From NCBI GenBank assembly GCA_903918755.1, contig CAIXFN010000022.1, forward strand, positions 1-64,000: a stretch of DNA of 64,000 nt, written 5' to 3'. The translations under genes and the position numbers were made by a program. The notes under the pieces are model-generated. The model made no database searches and had not been told where the DNA came from. It saw nothing but the letters and a program-made list of their open reading frames with translations. The stretch is from an uncultured Pedosphaera sp. (lineage in GTDB: Bacteria > Verrucomicrobiota > Verrucomicrobiia > Limisphaerales > Pedosphaeraceae). This document shows positions 9,164 to 17,665 of this stretch, piece after piece (within the stretch, counting starts at the first letter, position 1; each line of letters begins with the position of its first letter).

Positions 9164-9571
9164 ATGCATTCCATCAGCGAGTTGTTGCCCCAGGAGCCGC
9201 CGATGCGGTTTTTGGAGGAATTGTCCACCTGTTCCGAGAGCGGGGCCACCGCCCGGGCGCGTTTTGGGGCGGATGATTTCGCGGTGCACGACGGCTACGT
9301 TTTGGAAGCGGTGCTGGTGGAGTGCGCGGCGCAGACGGCAGCGGCGGCCATGGCGCAACGGGCGTTGGCGGGCGGCGGGAAGAAGCCCGGCGCGGACGGG
9401 ATGCTGGTGGCCGTGAGTCATTTTAACTTCGAACGGCGGGTGTCGGCGGGGAAAGTGATTGAGATTTCGATTCAGGAGGAACGGCGGATGGGGTTGATGT
9501 TGCTGATTTCCACGCGCATTACCTGCGAGGGAGAGGGGGTCGTGACCGGGGAGTTAATGGTGTATGCCTAG
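9164..9571 (+). CDS. Hotdog-fold 3-hydroxyacyl-ACP dehydratase-like protein (ApeP type)
   Basis: 135-residue single hotdog domain resembling the ApeP-type dehydratases of aryl-polyene clusters (COG4706-like). These remove water from 3-hydroxyacyl chains bound to a carrier protein. LLPQEPPMRFLEEL at the N-terminus and the helix around VLVECAAQTAAA are the family landmarks. I chose the ATG at 9164 because GGAGGA lies 9 bases upstream. A TTG at 9116 is in frame but has no such site. The next gene is another hotdog protein 32 bases downstream, and both face a ligase-ACP operon, so the substrate is probably an acyl-ACP. A pure thioesterase or binding role cannot be excluded. Confidence 0.75.
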   Translation: MHSISELLPQEPPMRFLEELSTCSESGATARARFGADDFAVHDGYVLEAVLVECAAQTAAAAMAQRALAGGGKKPGADGMLVAVSHFNFERRVSAGKVIEISIQEERRMGLMLLISTRITCEGEGVVTGELMVYA

Positions 9572-9603
9572 GCACCGCCGTTGGCGATTGGAGAATTTGT
9601 CCA

Positions 9604-9993
9604 ATGAGCATCCGAAAATCGATCGAAGCGGCCCGCCTCCGAGGTGCGGAACAGTTCGGCGCGGGGCGCGGGCTTTTTGAATTCAGCTTTGCGGCGACCG
9701 ATCCGACGTTTGCCGGGCATTTTCCCGCGCGGCCGTTGGTGCCGGGCATTTTTCAAATCGAAATGGTGCGGGTGGCGGCGGAATGGATGCTGGGGGCTCG
9801 GCTGGTAATCAAAGCCATTGGGCGGGCGAAATTCCAGCGCCCGATTCTGCCCGGGGAGGTCATTCAGTTGCAAATGACGGTGCTGGAATCAGGGGCGGCA
9901 ATCCAGGTGCGGGGGGCTTTTTCGGTGGCGGGCGAACCGGCCGGGGACGTCATGCTGACACTGAGCGCGGACGCGCCGAAGGCGGGTATTTAG
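9604..9993 (+). CDS. FabZ-like 3-hydroxyacyl-ACP dehydratase
   Basis: 129-residue hotdog protein with the FabZ active-site signature GHFPARPLVPGIFQIE (about residues 38-53), in which the His is catalytic. A Glu in the central helix region, the usual second catalytic residue, is also present. It would dehydrate 3-hydroxyacyl-ACP to enoyl-ACP. It is shorter than housekeeping FabZ (about 140-150) and sits next to a second hotdog gene and opposite a ligase/ACP operon. A specialised pathway is therefore more likely than bulk fatty-acid synthesis. Its TAG overlaps the stop codon of the convergent glycosyltransferase gene. Confidence 0.85.
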   Translation: MSIRKSIEAARLRGAEQFGAGRGLFEFSFAATDPTFAGHFPARPLVPGIFQIEMVRVAAEWMLGARLVIKAIGRAKFQRPILPGEVIQLQMTVLESGAAIQVRGAFSVAGEPAGDVMLTLSADAPKAGI

Positions 9994-10763
9994 GGGGGCG
10001 CGGGAGGAAGCGAGGGGCGGGCGAAAAGGGCGTTGATGATAGTTCGCCAGGAGGTTTTTTCACCACGTGACCAGGCTTGGCGGAGGCTTTGGGGAACGAA
10101 CCAGAATTGGAGGAGCAAAACAAGGTTCAGCAGGGTGAGGCGGGTTAAATCCCGTCCCGGTCGGAATTGAGACTGGCGCAATTGTTCCGGCAGGTAGGAG
10201 CATCGCACCGGGAGCGGAATAAGGGCTCGGCCGGTCCAGCAGGCCCGGACCAGGAACTCGTATTCCAAGGCAAAACCGCCCGAGCGCGTATGCAATTCTT
10301 GCGTCAATTCCAACGGATAGCAGCGGAAACCGCATTGGGTGTCCGCGAGGCGCATACCGGTGCCCACGCGAAACCAAAAGGAGGAGAATCGGTTCGCCCA
10401 GCGCCGTCCGACCGGGCAGCCGGCGGCTTGAAGATCCCGAATGCCGACCAGGAAGCTCCGGTTGTGCTGGCGGGCGGCGCAGAGGAATTGGGGCAGGTCG
10501 GCGGCGCAATGCTGGCCATCCGCATCCAGGGTGATCCCATGCGAGTAACCGAGTTCGCGCGCGCGTTGGAACCCCAATTGCAACGCGGATCCCTTGCCCC
10601 GGCGCCGGTCCAAGCGGAGCGCCAGGCAGCCCGGCACGGGCGGCAGGGGTACGGTGGAACCGTCATCGACAATCAAAACGGGACAATGTTCGCGCGCCGC
10701 TTGCGCCACCGCTGGCAGAGTGGCGGCATGGTTGAAACAGGGGATGATGACACAGCAATTCAT
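9990..10763 (-). CDS. Family 2 glycosyltransferase
   Basis: 257-residue GT-A-fold transferase. CCVIIPCFNHAATLP opens the nucleotide-binding fold, DDGST follows near residue 30, and DADGQH near residue 78 is the metal- and donor-binding motif. The pattern is closest to polyprenyl-phosphate or lipid-directed GT2 enzymes. The start at 10763 overlaps the stop of the upstream FAD oxidoreductase as ATGA, which supports translational coupling. An in-frame start further up would lie inside that gene. It is the last gene of the ligase-ACP-oxidoreductase-GT2 operon. The acceptor is unknown; glycosylation of an acyl product is plausible. Confidence 0.85.
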   Translation of the reverse strand: MNCCVIIPCFNHAATLPAVAQAAREHCPVLIVDDGSTVPLPPVPGCLALRLDRRRGKGSALQLGFQRARELGYSHGITLDADGQHCAADLPQFLCAARQHNRSFLVGIRDLQAAGCPVGRRWANRFSSFWFRVGTGMRLADTQCGFRCYPLELTQELHTRSGGFALEYEFLVRACWTGRALIPLPVRCSYLPEQLRQSQFRPGRDLTRLTLLNLVLLLQFWFVPQSLRQAWSRGEKTSWRTIINALFARPSLPPAPP

Positions 10764-11890
10764 CGCGCAATTGGCGTTCCCGGCGAGTCCGCCCCGGACC
10801 GCACCCACGCAGCGGCGAGCTGCCCGGCCGCCGCACCGGTGGCCAGACAACAGCCCATGACCCGGGCACTGGCGATAGCATCGACGTCCGCGCTGATGGT
10901 TTTTCCGGCCATAAATAGATTCCGCGGTTCCGCCGCCTGGAGCGCGCGGGCGGGAATGTCATAATATGCGCCCGCGGGGAGATAACGCAAACGGCATTGG
11001 CCGGCGGCATTCCACTGCTCCACCGGCCAGGCACCGCGAACGACGCCGTCCGCGAACTTTTGGGCGGTCAAGACCTCGGAGCCCGACAGCAAGTGGCGGC
11101 CGAGGATCATGCGACCGGCGCGGGGAGTGCAGTGGAATTCCCGCGCCGGCGAGGAGCAATGGGCAAACCCGGTGACTTCGCGCCGCAGCACGGTGATGAC
11201 TTCCTCCACCTGGGCGGGTGGGCCGGAAAATTTGGCGGTAACGGTGTCCGGTTCCCGGCCGGGCTGGAGATGGAGCGGTGGGAGGCCCGCCCGCGCCAAC
11301 GGCAGCAGGAGGCGGAGGTTGGCGAGGGGAGAGGAGCAATCGTGGCGGACCCCGTGGAGCGGGAAAATGACGGCCGGCGCCTGGGTAATTTCGTCGGTGG
11401 CGAGGCAGGGGATTCCGGCCAGCCGGGCCACTTCCGCCGTGCCGCTGCAATCGATGACGGCCCGGACCGGGAAATCGTTGAGTTGAACAATGTGCCCGTC
11501 CTCGACCTGCACGCGGCCTAACGGTGTCCCCCAGTGGACGGTGAGTCCCGGGGCGCCGGCGAGGAATTCCGCCGCGCGGGTGCGGAACCGCTCTGGTTGA
11601 TAAGGCAGCAACCAGACCCGACCCTGGCGCACGGGCGGGCCTTCGGCGAGGGCTTCCGCAAACTCCCGGCTGAACCCGCCATTGAGCCAATCGCCCGCCT
11701 CATCGAACAGGCCGCACAGGGTGGTGAGGCCACTGAATCCGGCGGTGCCGCCGGGGCCGGCTCGGGGATCGATCAGCCGGGTGGTGCAACCGGCCCGCGC
11801 CGCGCTGACGGCCGCCGCCAGCCCGGCGGCACCGCTCCCGACGACGGCGATATCACAGGCCGGAAAATCCGCCGCTGGCCGGTCGTTCAT
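10760..11890 (-). CDS. FAD-dependent oxidoreductase
   Basis: 376-residue flavoprotein. The dinucleotide-binding motif VVGSGAAGLAAAVSAARAG lies near the N-terminus (about 15-33). It is followed by GPGGTAGFSGLTTLCGLFDE, a pattern of the FAD_oxidored family, and a second FAD contact, AVIDCSGTAEVARLAG, is near residue 138. The substrate is not predictable; oxidation or desaturation of a carrier-bound acyl chain fits the neighbours. The start overlaps the ACP stop as TGATG and the end overlaps the GT2 start as ATGA, so it is the third gene of a tightly coupled four-gene operon. Confidence 0.85.
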   Translation of the reverse strand: MNDRPAADFPACDIAVVGSGAAGLAAAVSAARAGCTTRLIDPRAGPGGTAGFSGLTTLCGLFDEAGDWLNGGFSREFAEALAEGPPVRQGRVWLLPYQPERFRTRAAEFLAGAPGLTVHWGTPLGRVQVEDGHIVQLNDFPVRAVIDCSGTAEVARLAGIPCLATDEITQAPAVIFPLHGVRHDCSSPLANLRLLLPLARAGLPPLHLQPGREPDTVTAKFSGPPAQVEEVITVLRREVTGFAHCSSPAREFHCTPRAGRMILGRHLLSGSEVLTAQKFADGVVRGAWPVEQWNAAGQCRLRYLPAGAYYDIPARALQAAEPRNLFMAGKTISADVDAIASARVMGCCLATGAAAGQLAAAWVRSGADSPGTPIAR

Positions 11891-12156
11891 CAGGCCACCG
11901 GGGGTTGGTTATGGAGGAGGCGCACGACCATGGCCGCGAGCGAGTGGGGATTTTGCAGGTTTTCCCCGGTGAGCTCATTTTGGGGAATCCAAAGGCCGAA
12001 GGACTTTTCGACGAACATGAGCAGCGAGACCATCGCCAGCGAATCAAATCCGCTGGCGACCAGATCGGTCTCCGCGGTGATGTCCCGCCCCGCACTAAAG
12101 CGTTCGGTGCGCAGGAATTCCAGCAACCGGGCCTCAACTGCCAAGATCTCGCTCAT
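11890..12156 (-). CDS. Acyl carrier protein
   Basis: 88-residue carrier protein with the phosphopantetheine attachment motif GFDSLAMVSL (Ser39) in a four-helix context. It is acidic overall and of normal ACP length. I chose the start at 12156, where ATGA overlaps the stop of the adenylating ligase, over a longer frame reaching 12270 inside that gene. Coupling to the ligase suggests that the ligase loads this carrier, and the two facing dehydratases and the FAD enzyme may then act on the bound chain. It is distinct from housekeeping AcpP, whose usual motif is DSLDTVEL. Confidence 0.88.
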   Translation of the reverse strand: MSEILAVEARLLEFLRTERFSAGRDITAETDLVASGFDSLAMVSLLMFVEKSFGLWIPQNELTGENLQNPHSLAAMVVRLLHNQPPVA

Positions 12157-13556
12157 TTGGCTGGAGTTACCTGGGGGCGGCATATTTTTCCGGTGACGGC
12201 GGTTTTGGGGATGATTTTGACCACATGAAAGACGTTGGGGATCTTGTCGGCGCTGAGGTGTCGGCGGCAAAATTCGCGCAAATCCTCCGCGCCGCCAGCC
12301 CCCCGAAGGACGACTTCGGCCTCCACGACTTCCCCGAGGTGCGGATGCGTGGCTCCGGAAACGCGGGATTCGCGGACGGCGGGATGACGATTGAGCACCG
12401 CTTCAATTTCCTCGGGAAAGACCTTGCGGCCCGCCAGGTTAATCACGGCGGATTTGCGGCCCGCGAGGAAAAGATAGCCCTCGGCGTCCAACCGGCCCAG
12501 GTCACCCGTGGCGAACCAGCCGTCGGGCATCAGCTCTTCGCGGCCCATCCAGGGATGGGTGTAGGCATCGAGCAGGCCCGGGCCCGTAACCATGACCTCG
12601 CCATAACCCTCGGGGTCAGGTTTATGGATGCGGACGGCGAAACTGGGCAAAGGCCGGCCGACGGAATCCCAACGCTGCACGGGATCGCTGACATTGACGC
12701 AGACCAGGCCCAGTTCGATCGCCCCCAAGGCCTGAACCAGCGGGACCCCGAAACGGCGCTGGAAGTCCCCGGCCAACTCCCGGGTGAGGCCGCAGGTCGT
12801 GGAAACCGCCAGGCGCACTTGCGGAAGGGGCAAGCCGGAAAGGTCGCCCGCGAGCATCGAATAATGAAAGGGGGCGGCGTAAAGGATGGTGCCCTGCCAC
12901 CGATTGACGGCCGTGAGAAAAGGGCGGGACAACAGGTGGCGGGCCAGCACGATGGTGGCTCCCTGGCTCAAATACAGGACGATGGTGACGAGAAAGTGAT
13001 GGGCCATCGGGAGGCACCAGATGATCGTATCCCGGGGGCTGATTTGGAGCTCCTGATTGGCGGCCAGCAGGCGGGCATGGACGGTATCATGGCAGAGGGC
13101 CACGCCTTTGCGGGCGCTCGTGGTGCCGGAGGTGAAGCGGATGAAGGCGAGGTTGAGGCCATGGTTGTCCGCCGGAATCGGAGGATGCAGGGGGGTGAAA
13201 TAAACATTCTCCGCCAGCAGGGTGCTGCCCGGTCGCGGGGTCGCGGTGAGCCAGCCGTCCAACTGCATTGTGGCGGCGATTTGCGCCAGTTCCTCCGCCG
13301 TGCATTCCATGGGGAGGGGCACCACGGTGGCCGGGATTCGCCAGAGGGCGAAGGTCAGGGCGACGAATGGAACACCGTTCGGGAAATGAAGTCCCACGCG
13401 GGAACCAGGGGAGGGGAGGAAGGGCTGCAAGCGCGACGCAAGGGTCTGCGTTAGAGCCACCAAGTCGACATAAGAAATGGGGTTTTCCCCTTCGATCAGC
13501 GCCGCTTTTTGGGGCCAATGGCTGGCGGTCTCGTCCAACAAATCAGTCAAATTCAT
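12153..13556 (-). CDS. AMP-forming acyl ligase (class I adenylating enzyme)
   Basis: 467-residue ANL-superfamily enzyme. The phosphate loop FTSGTTSARKGV is at about 144-155, and DGWFATGDLGRL with the hinge region AGRKSAVINLAGRKV follow near 365-390. The catalytic lysine of the C-terminal lobe is in PKTAVTGKI. It activates an acid with ATP and would pass it to the carrier protein encoded immediately downstream (ATGA overlap). It resembles the ligase half of ApeI-type aryl-polyene proteins, but here it is free-standing. It is the first gene of the four-gene operon. The acid is not predictable from sequence. Confidence 0.88.
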   Translation of the reverse strand: MNLTDLLDETASHWPQKAALIEGENPISYVDLVALTQTLASRLQPFLPSPGSRVGLHFPNGVPFVALTFALWRIPATVVPLPMECTAEELAQIAATMQLDGWLTATPRPGSTLLAENVYFTPLHPPIPADNHGLNLAFIRFTSGTTSARKGVALCHDTVHARLLAANQELQISPRDTIIWCLPMAHHFLVTIVLYLSQGATIVLARHLLSRPFLTAVNRWQGTILYAAPFHYSMLAGDLSGLPLPQVRLAVSTTCGLTRELAGDFQRRFGVPLVQALGAIELGLVCVNVSDPVQRWDSVGRPLPSFAVRIHKPDPEGYGEVMVTGPGLLDAYTHPWMGREELMPDGWFATGDLGRLDAEGYLFLAGRKSAVINLAGRKVFPEEIEAVLNRHPAVRESRVSGATHPHLGEVVEAEVVLRGAGGAEDLREFCRRHLSADKIPNVFHVVKIIPKTAVTGKICRPQVTPAK

Positions 13557-13748
13557 ATTGCCAAAGAAGCCCGATTACGGAGCTTAATCAATCAAGGTTG
13601 GCCCGTCAATCGGGTTGTCGGGTGACGATCGGCGTGCTTGGGGTATGCCATTTTTTGCGAGGGGGGCAGAGAAGGATCGGTATTTGGCAAGATCCGGCGA
13701 GGCAGACGCCGGTGGCGCTACGATGTTGCAAGGTAACCACCCAATTTT

Positions 13749-13913
13749 ATGACAACAAAACCGAAAGCAACCTCCCACAAATTGGGAGCCAATCAGGGTG
13801 AGATGGCCAAAAAAGCCCGCAAACGGGATCCCAACTTCGCCCAATCGCGGGATATCCATGAGGATCGCGGAGAACGCCAGATGAAAACCGGTCAAGGTGG
13901 CATGCGACACTGA
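13749..13913 (+). CDS. Candidate 54-residue basic small protein
   Basis: An intact frame from ATG at 13749 to TGA at 13911-13913 encodes a very hydrophilic 54-residue peptide rich in Lys, Arg, Gln and Gly (for example MAKKARKRDPNFAQSRD from residue 19). It has no membrane helix or signal. The only ribosome-binding match, AAGG, is 15 bases upstream, which is far. An internal ATG at 13803 is an alternative. It lies alone in the 538-base gap between the ligase operon and the signalling cassette. The rest of that gap shows only a short GCCCAC/GTGGGC hairpin at 13957-13972. It may be a small nucleic-acid-binding protein or a chance frame. Confidence 0.4.
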   Translation: MTTKPKATSHKLGANQGEMAKKARKRDPNFAQSRDIHEDRGERQMKTGQGGMRH

Positions 13914-14094
13914 GGGGGTGGCGGGTGCGCTTTTATCGGACGGGGCGGAGCGGAAGGCCCACGTTTGTGGGCGGACCAATGCCGGGCAGTTTGATTACGA
14001 CGCGGCCGCAGATCTCCGACCGGTGGAGCGCCCCCGAATGGTGCCGCTGAGGTGAACGCGGCGCCGGTCCGGTAAGGTCGCCCGCCGGCCGGGC

Positions 14095-14808
14095 TTAATC
14101 CGCAGCACCTTGGGATTCCACCCAGCGAATGGCATGCCGGACGAGGGCGGTGGCATCCTCCAGTTCGAGCTTCTCCTTGATGTGGGCGCGATGGACATCC
14201 ACGGTTTTGGAACTCAGGTGCAATTGTTCGGCGATGGCCCGGGTGCTGTGGCCGCGGCCGATCAATTGGAAGACCTCAAATTCCCGGTCGCTCAGTTTTT
14301 CGATGGGGGAATGGGAACCGCGGGGGTGGCGATTCGTGAGTTGATCCAGGATTTTGGCCGACATGGTTTCACTCAAATACACCTGGCCACTCAAGACCCG
14401 GCGGATGGCCGTCAGCAGGCGTTCTCCCCCGGCTTCCTTCATGATATAACCGCGGGCGCCGGCGCGCAGGGCTCGTTCCGCATAAATCGCCTCATCATGC
14501 ATGGAGACCACCAGGATGTTCAAACCGGGAAACATGGCGGCCACATCCTTCACGAATTCGACGCCGCTCCGTCCGGGCATGGTGAGGTCCGTGAGCAGGA
14601 GGTCGGGAAGGGATTGGTGCAAGGCGGTCAGCGCTTCCGCCGGGTTTCCGGCCTCCCCGCAGACGACGAGGTCGGACTGCCGGGACAGCAGAAACACCAC
14701 CCCGCCACGTGTCATCGGGTGATCATCCACCACCAGGATCCGGCGACGGGCGGGAGCGACGGGCGGGGTCGGTTTGGCAGGCGTGGCAGGGCGTTTGGGA
14801 CGACTCAT
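14095..14808 (-). CDS. NarL/FixJ-type response regulator
   Basis: 237-residue regulator with a receiver domain (ILVVDDHPMTRGG, phospho-acceptor Asp in LLLTDLTMPGRSG) and a C-terminal LuxR helix-turn-helix (LSDREFEVFQLIGRGHSTRA and HLSSKTVDVHRAHIKEKL). The start at 14808 overlaps the kinase stop as ATGA; a second ATG three codons earlier is possible. It is coupled to a HisKA_3 kinase, the usual partner class of NarL regulators, and should be its transcriptional output. It ends the four-gene cassette that begins at 17625. The target genes are unknown. Confidence 0.93.
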   Translation of the reverse strand: MSRPKRPATPAKPTPPVAPARRRILVVDDHPMTRGGVVFLLSRQSDLVVCGEAGNPAEALTALHQSLPDLLLTDLTMPGRSGVEFVKDVAAMFPGLNILVVSMHDEAIYAERALRAGARGYIMKEAGGERLLTAIRRVLSGQVYLSETMSAKILDQLTNRHPRGSHSPIEKLSDREFEVFQLIGRGHSTRAIAEQLHLSSKTVDVHRAHIKEKLELEDATALVRHAIRWVESQGAAD

Positions 14809-15875
14809 GATTGGCAAAGCGGCAAGGTGCAGCTGATGGCGACCCCTTGACCGGGCGGTGACTGGATCGCCAAATCGGCGCCAATGACACTGGCGCGATG
14901 ACGCATGATTTGCAAGCCGATGCCGGCGGCCGGCGAGGGCATGGCCGGCAAGCCCCGGCCGTTATCGGTGATGGTGAGTTGAAAGGCGCCGTCCGGGTAG
15001 GTGAGGCAGACGCAAATATTCGTGGCGCCGGAATGTTTGACGGCGTTATTGATGGCTTCCTGGGCAATGCGAAAAAGGTGGGCGCCGACGAGCGGATCCA
15101 CGGCCGCGGATTCCGGTGGGCCGGCGAAGGTGCAGCGGACTTTTCCGTCGCGGCTCATCCGGACGGCGAGTTCACCCAGCGCTTCCGGGAGTCCGCCGGA
15201 ACCCAGATTAACCGGGGAGAGTCCGCGGGCCAGGGCCCGGGTTTGGGAAACGGCTTCCCGCAAGTAGCCGCCGATTTCCGAGAGTTGCTGCTTGAGATCG
15301 GGGCGGCGGGGCGGGAGATCCGCCAGCAGTGACTCGCACCGCAGTTCGATGGCGGTCAGTTGCTGGCCCAGTCCGTCATGGAGTTCGGCGCCGATCCGGG
15401 CCTGTTCCCGTTCACTGATCGCCAGCAATTGTTCCCGGCTTTCCTTCAATTCCGCCTGGGCTGCCACCAGTTGCCGTTCGCGCGCCACCTGATCGAGGGC
15501 CCGCCGGACCACGGTGGGAACAAACTCGATGAACTGGATGTCTTTGACCAGGTAGTCCAAGGCGCCCCTTTTCATCATCTCGACGGCGGTGCGCTCATCG
15601 CCCTGGCCGGTAATGATGAGGAAGGGAATCAGTCGGCCCGCCTGTTCCAATTGATGGATGACCGCGCGCCCGGCCATGTCGGCCAGTTGGAGATCCAGCA
15701 CCAGCAGGTCGGGTTGGTGGGTGGCAAGGCAGACCAGGGCTTCGCGTCCGGAACTGGCGGTGAGGGTAAGAAAATTTTCGCGTTGCAGCGTCCGGGCGAT
15801 CAGACGCAGCAGGCCCAGATCATCATCCACGATTAGAATGGTGCGTGAGGTGGGGGTGGGCATAGACCCAATCAT
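14805..15875 (-). CDS. Receiver-HisKA_3 histidine kinase fusion
   Basis: 356-residue protein with an N-terminal receiver (ILIVDDDLGLLRL, Asp in DLLVLDLQLADMAG) joined by a coiled segment to a HisKA_3 domain, whose phosphorylatable His is in ARIGAELHDGLGQQLTAI. An HATPase domain with ITDNGRGLPAM follows. It has no membrane helix and so is cytosolic. The start at 15875 makes ATGA with the upstream receiver gene stop and drops a non-coding-like extension to 15992. It could receive phosphate through its own receiver and pass signals to the LuxR-type regulator encoded after it, which makes it a branching node. Confidence 0.9.
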   Translation of the reverse strand: MIGSMPTPTSRTILIVDDDLGLLRLIARTLQRENFLTLTASSGREALVCLATHQPDLLVLDLQLADMAGRAVIHQLEQAGRLIPFLIITGQGDERTAVEMMKRGALDYLVKDIQFIEFVPTVVRRALDQVARERQLVAAQAELKESREQLLAISEREQARIGAELHDGLGQQLTAIELRCESLLADLPPRRPDLKQQLSEIGGYLREAVSQTRALARGLSPVNLGSGGLPEALGELAVRMSRDGKVRCTFAGPPESAAVDPLVGAHLFRIAQEAINNAVKHSGATNICVCLTYPDGAFQLTITDNGRGLPAMPSPAAGIGLQIMRHRASVIGADLAIQSPPGQGVAISCTLPLCQS

Positions 15876-16324
15876 CCCGCGGCGATGCCGTTGAGGTCGG
15901 GCACCTGAACCAGGCTGATGAAGAGACCCAGTTGTTTGACGGCTTCCGAGAATTTCTCGTAGTCCACCGGCTTGACGATGTAATTGCTGCATCCCAACCC
16001 ATGGCAGCGCGAAACCTCGCGGGGATCATCGGTGGTGGTGAGCATAATCACGGGCAATTTTCGCAATTCCGGGTCCGCCTTGACCTGCCGGAGGACCTCC
16101 ACACCATCGACCCGGGGCATCCGGATGTCCAACAGGAGGAGGTAGGGGGTGTCTTTGGCGCGCTTCGAACCGGTTCCCCGGCAAAACAGGAAATCCAGGA
16201 CTTCCTGGCCATTGGCAAAGCGTTGGATGGGGTTATGCAGGCCGATGCGTTGCAGGTTTTTCTCGATGAGACGGGCGTGGCCGGCATCGTCGTCCGCGAT
16301 CAGAATCAGCACTTCACGGGTCAT
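15872..16324 (-). CDS. Single-domain response regulator (Rcp1 type)
   Basis: 150-residue stand-alone receiver. The acidic pair is in LILIADDDAGHARL, the phospho-acceptor Asp in YLLLLDIRMPRVDG and the conserved Lys in YIVKPVDYEKF. The length and the HNPIQRFANGQEVLDFL segment match the Rcp1/phytochrome-regulator subgroup. It has no output domain, so it must act by protein contact or as a phosphate relay. It lies 50 bases after a PAS histidine kinase whose H-box is of the matching phytochrome-like type, and its stop overlaps the start of the receiver-kinase fusion. It may carry signal between the two kinases. Confidence 0.92.
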   Translation of the reverse strand: MTREVLILIADDDAGHARLIEKNLQRIGLHNPIQRFANGQEVLDFLFCRGTGSKRAKDTPYLLLLDIRMPRVDGVEVLRQVKADPELRKLPVIMLTTTDDPREVSRCHGLGCSNYIVKPVDYEKFSEAVKQLGLFISLVQVPDLNGIAAG

Positions 16325-16374
16325 GTGAGGCTGTGTTTACCACCGGCCCCGGTTTCCTGCACGCGATTTCTTGT

Positions 16375-17625
16375 TCAGGCGGCCGGGAGGGAAACGAAAA
16401 ACGTGCTGCCTTCACCCAATTTGGATTCCAGCCAGATCTTGCCGCCCTGCCGCTCCAGGATGCGTTGGGCGATGGTGAGGCCCAGGCCTTCGCCCGGGGT
16501 GGCGCTGGGATCGAGCCGGTGAAAAATTTCAAATACGCGGGAGTGATATTCCGGGGCGATGCCGATCCCGTTGTCCGCCACGGAAAAGATGGTGCGTCCC
16601 GCCGTGACATGCCCCTGCACATGAATCTGGCCGGGACGTTGGGGATCGCGATATTTCAGCGCGTTATCCACCAGATTGGAGAAGACCTGGTTGATCTGGG
16701 TGGCATCCCCCAGGCAGGGAGGGAGGGGGTCGATCCGCAGGGTGGCACCGGTCTGCTGGATCTGAAAGTTGAGCGTCTGGTGGATTTCGTGAAGCAGCGC
16801 GTTCATGTCGAGGCTTTCGACATGGAGGGCCGCGCGGCCCAGGCGCGAAAAGCGGAGGAAACCCGCCAACAATTTGTCCATCTTGGCGACTCCCGCCTGG
16901 ATAAACTCCAGCGCCTCGGGAACATCCTCGGAAAGCAGGGCCAGGAGTTCGCGTTTTTCAACGAGATTGCCCGGCGTCTGGGCCAGTCGGGCTTTCAGTT
17001 GGGCACAAGCCCGGGCCAGTTCATTGCTGAAACCCTGGACGTTGACCAGAGGGGAACGCAAATCGTGGGAGGCAACGTAAACCACGGTTTCCAGTTCCCG
17101 GTTCTTTTCCGCCACCTCCTCGGCGTACCGGGCCAACCGGGTTTCATCCGCCTTGCGGGTCGTGATGTCCGTGCGGATGGCGACGTACTGGACGGGTTTT
17201 CCCGTTTCGTTGAGAATCGGGTAAATGGTGGTGTCCACCCAATAAAAGGAGCCGTCTTTGGCGCGGTTTTTTAATTCCCCCCGCCACACCTGCCCGCGTC
17301 CGATGGTCGCCCACAAGCCGGCAAAAAAAGCGGGCGGGTGGAATCCGGAATTGATGAGACGGTGGTTCTGGCCAAGCAACTCGTCCCGGGAATAGCGGGA
17401 AATCTCGCAAAACTTGTCGTTCACGTGGGTGATCGTGCCCGCCGCGTCGGTAATCGCCACGATCGAATGAGCGTCGAGGGCGGCCTTGATGTCCCGCAAT
17501 TCCTTGAGGCTGGCCGCCGCCCGCTGTTCGGCCAGGTCCAGGGGGGCGGTCCGGGACCGCCAGGTTTCCAACTCGGCGATCAGCGCCGCCCGGGTCATCT
17601 TTTGGGGATCGAGCATCGCTGCCAA
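16375..17625 (-). CDS. PAS-domain sensor histidine kinase
   Basis: 416-residue soluble kinase. A short N-terminal coil is followed by a PAS/PAC domain (about 45-160, [20 protein letters not shown] to [12 protein letters not shown]). A HisKA domain carries the His in [16 protein letters not shown] (near 190), and an HATPase domain has [22 protein letters not shown] and [10 protein letters not shown]. The DLRSPL H-box is of the phytochrome-kinase class, which typically pairs with Rcp1-like receivers such as the one encoded next. There is no membrane segment, so the PAS senses something in the cytosol. It is the first gene of the cassette; 40 bases separate it from the AraC-type gene upstream. 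Confidence 0.92.
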   Translation of the reverse strand: MAAMLDPQKMTRAALIAELETWRSRTAPLDLAEQRAAASLKELRDIKAALDAHSIVAITDAAGTITHVNDKFCEISRYSRDELLGQNHRLINSGFHPPAFFAGLWATIGRGQVWRGELKNRAKDGSFYWVDTTIYPILNETGKPVQYVAIRTDITTRKADETRLARYAEEVAEKNRELETVVYVASHDLRSPLVNVQGFSNELARACAQLKARLAQTPGNLVEKRELLALLSEDVPEALEFIQAGVAKMDKLLAGFLRFSRLGRAALHVESLDMNALLHEIHQTLNFQIQQTGATLRIDPLPPCLGDATQINQVFSNLVDNALKYRDPQRPGQIHVQGHVTAGRTIFSVADNGIGIAPEYHSRVFEIFHRLDPSATPGEGLGLTIAQRILERQGGKIWLESKLGEGSTFFVSLPAA

Positions 17626-17665
17626 AGTAAGCGTTTACCGCAGGCTTGGCCAGTAAAAGGCTGGT

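Noticed and set aside
12225-13454. 409-codon plus-strand frame opposite the acyl ligase
   Set aside because: The composition is random and the opposite strand encodes a complete adenylating enzyme.
8925-13556. Genomic island inserted at tRNA-Val
   Set aside because: No integrase and no second copy of the tRNA 3' end was seen downstream, so the acyl cluster cannot be called an island.
13957-13972. GCCCAC-GTTT-GTGGGC hairpin considered as a terminator
   Set aside because: No T run follows on either strand and the stem is only six bases.
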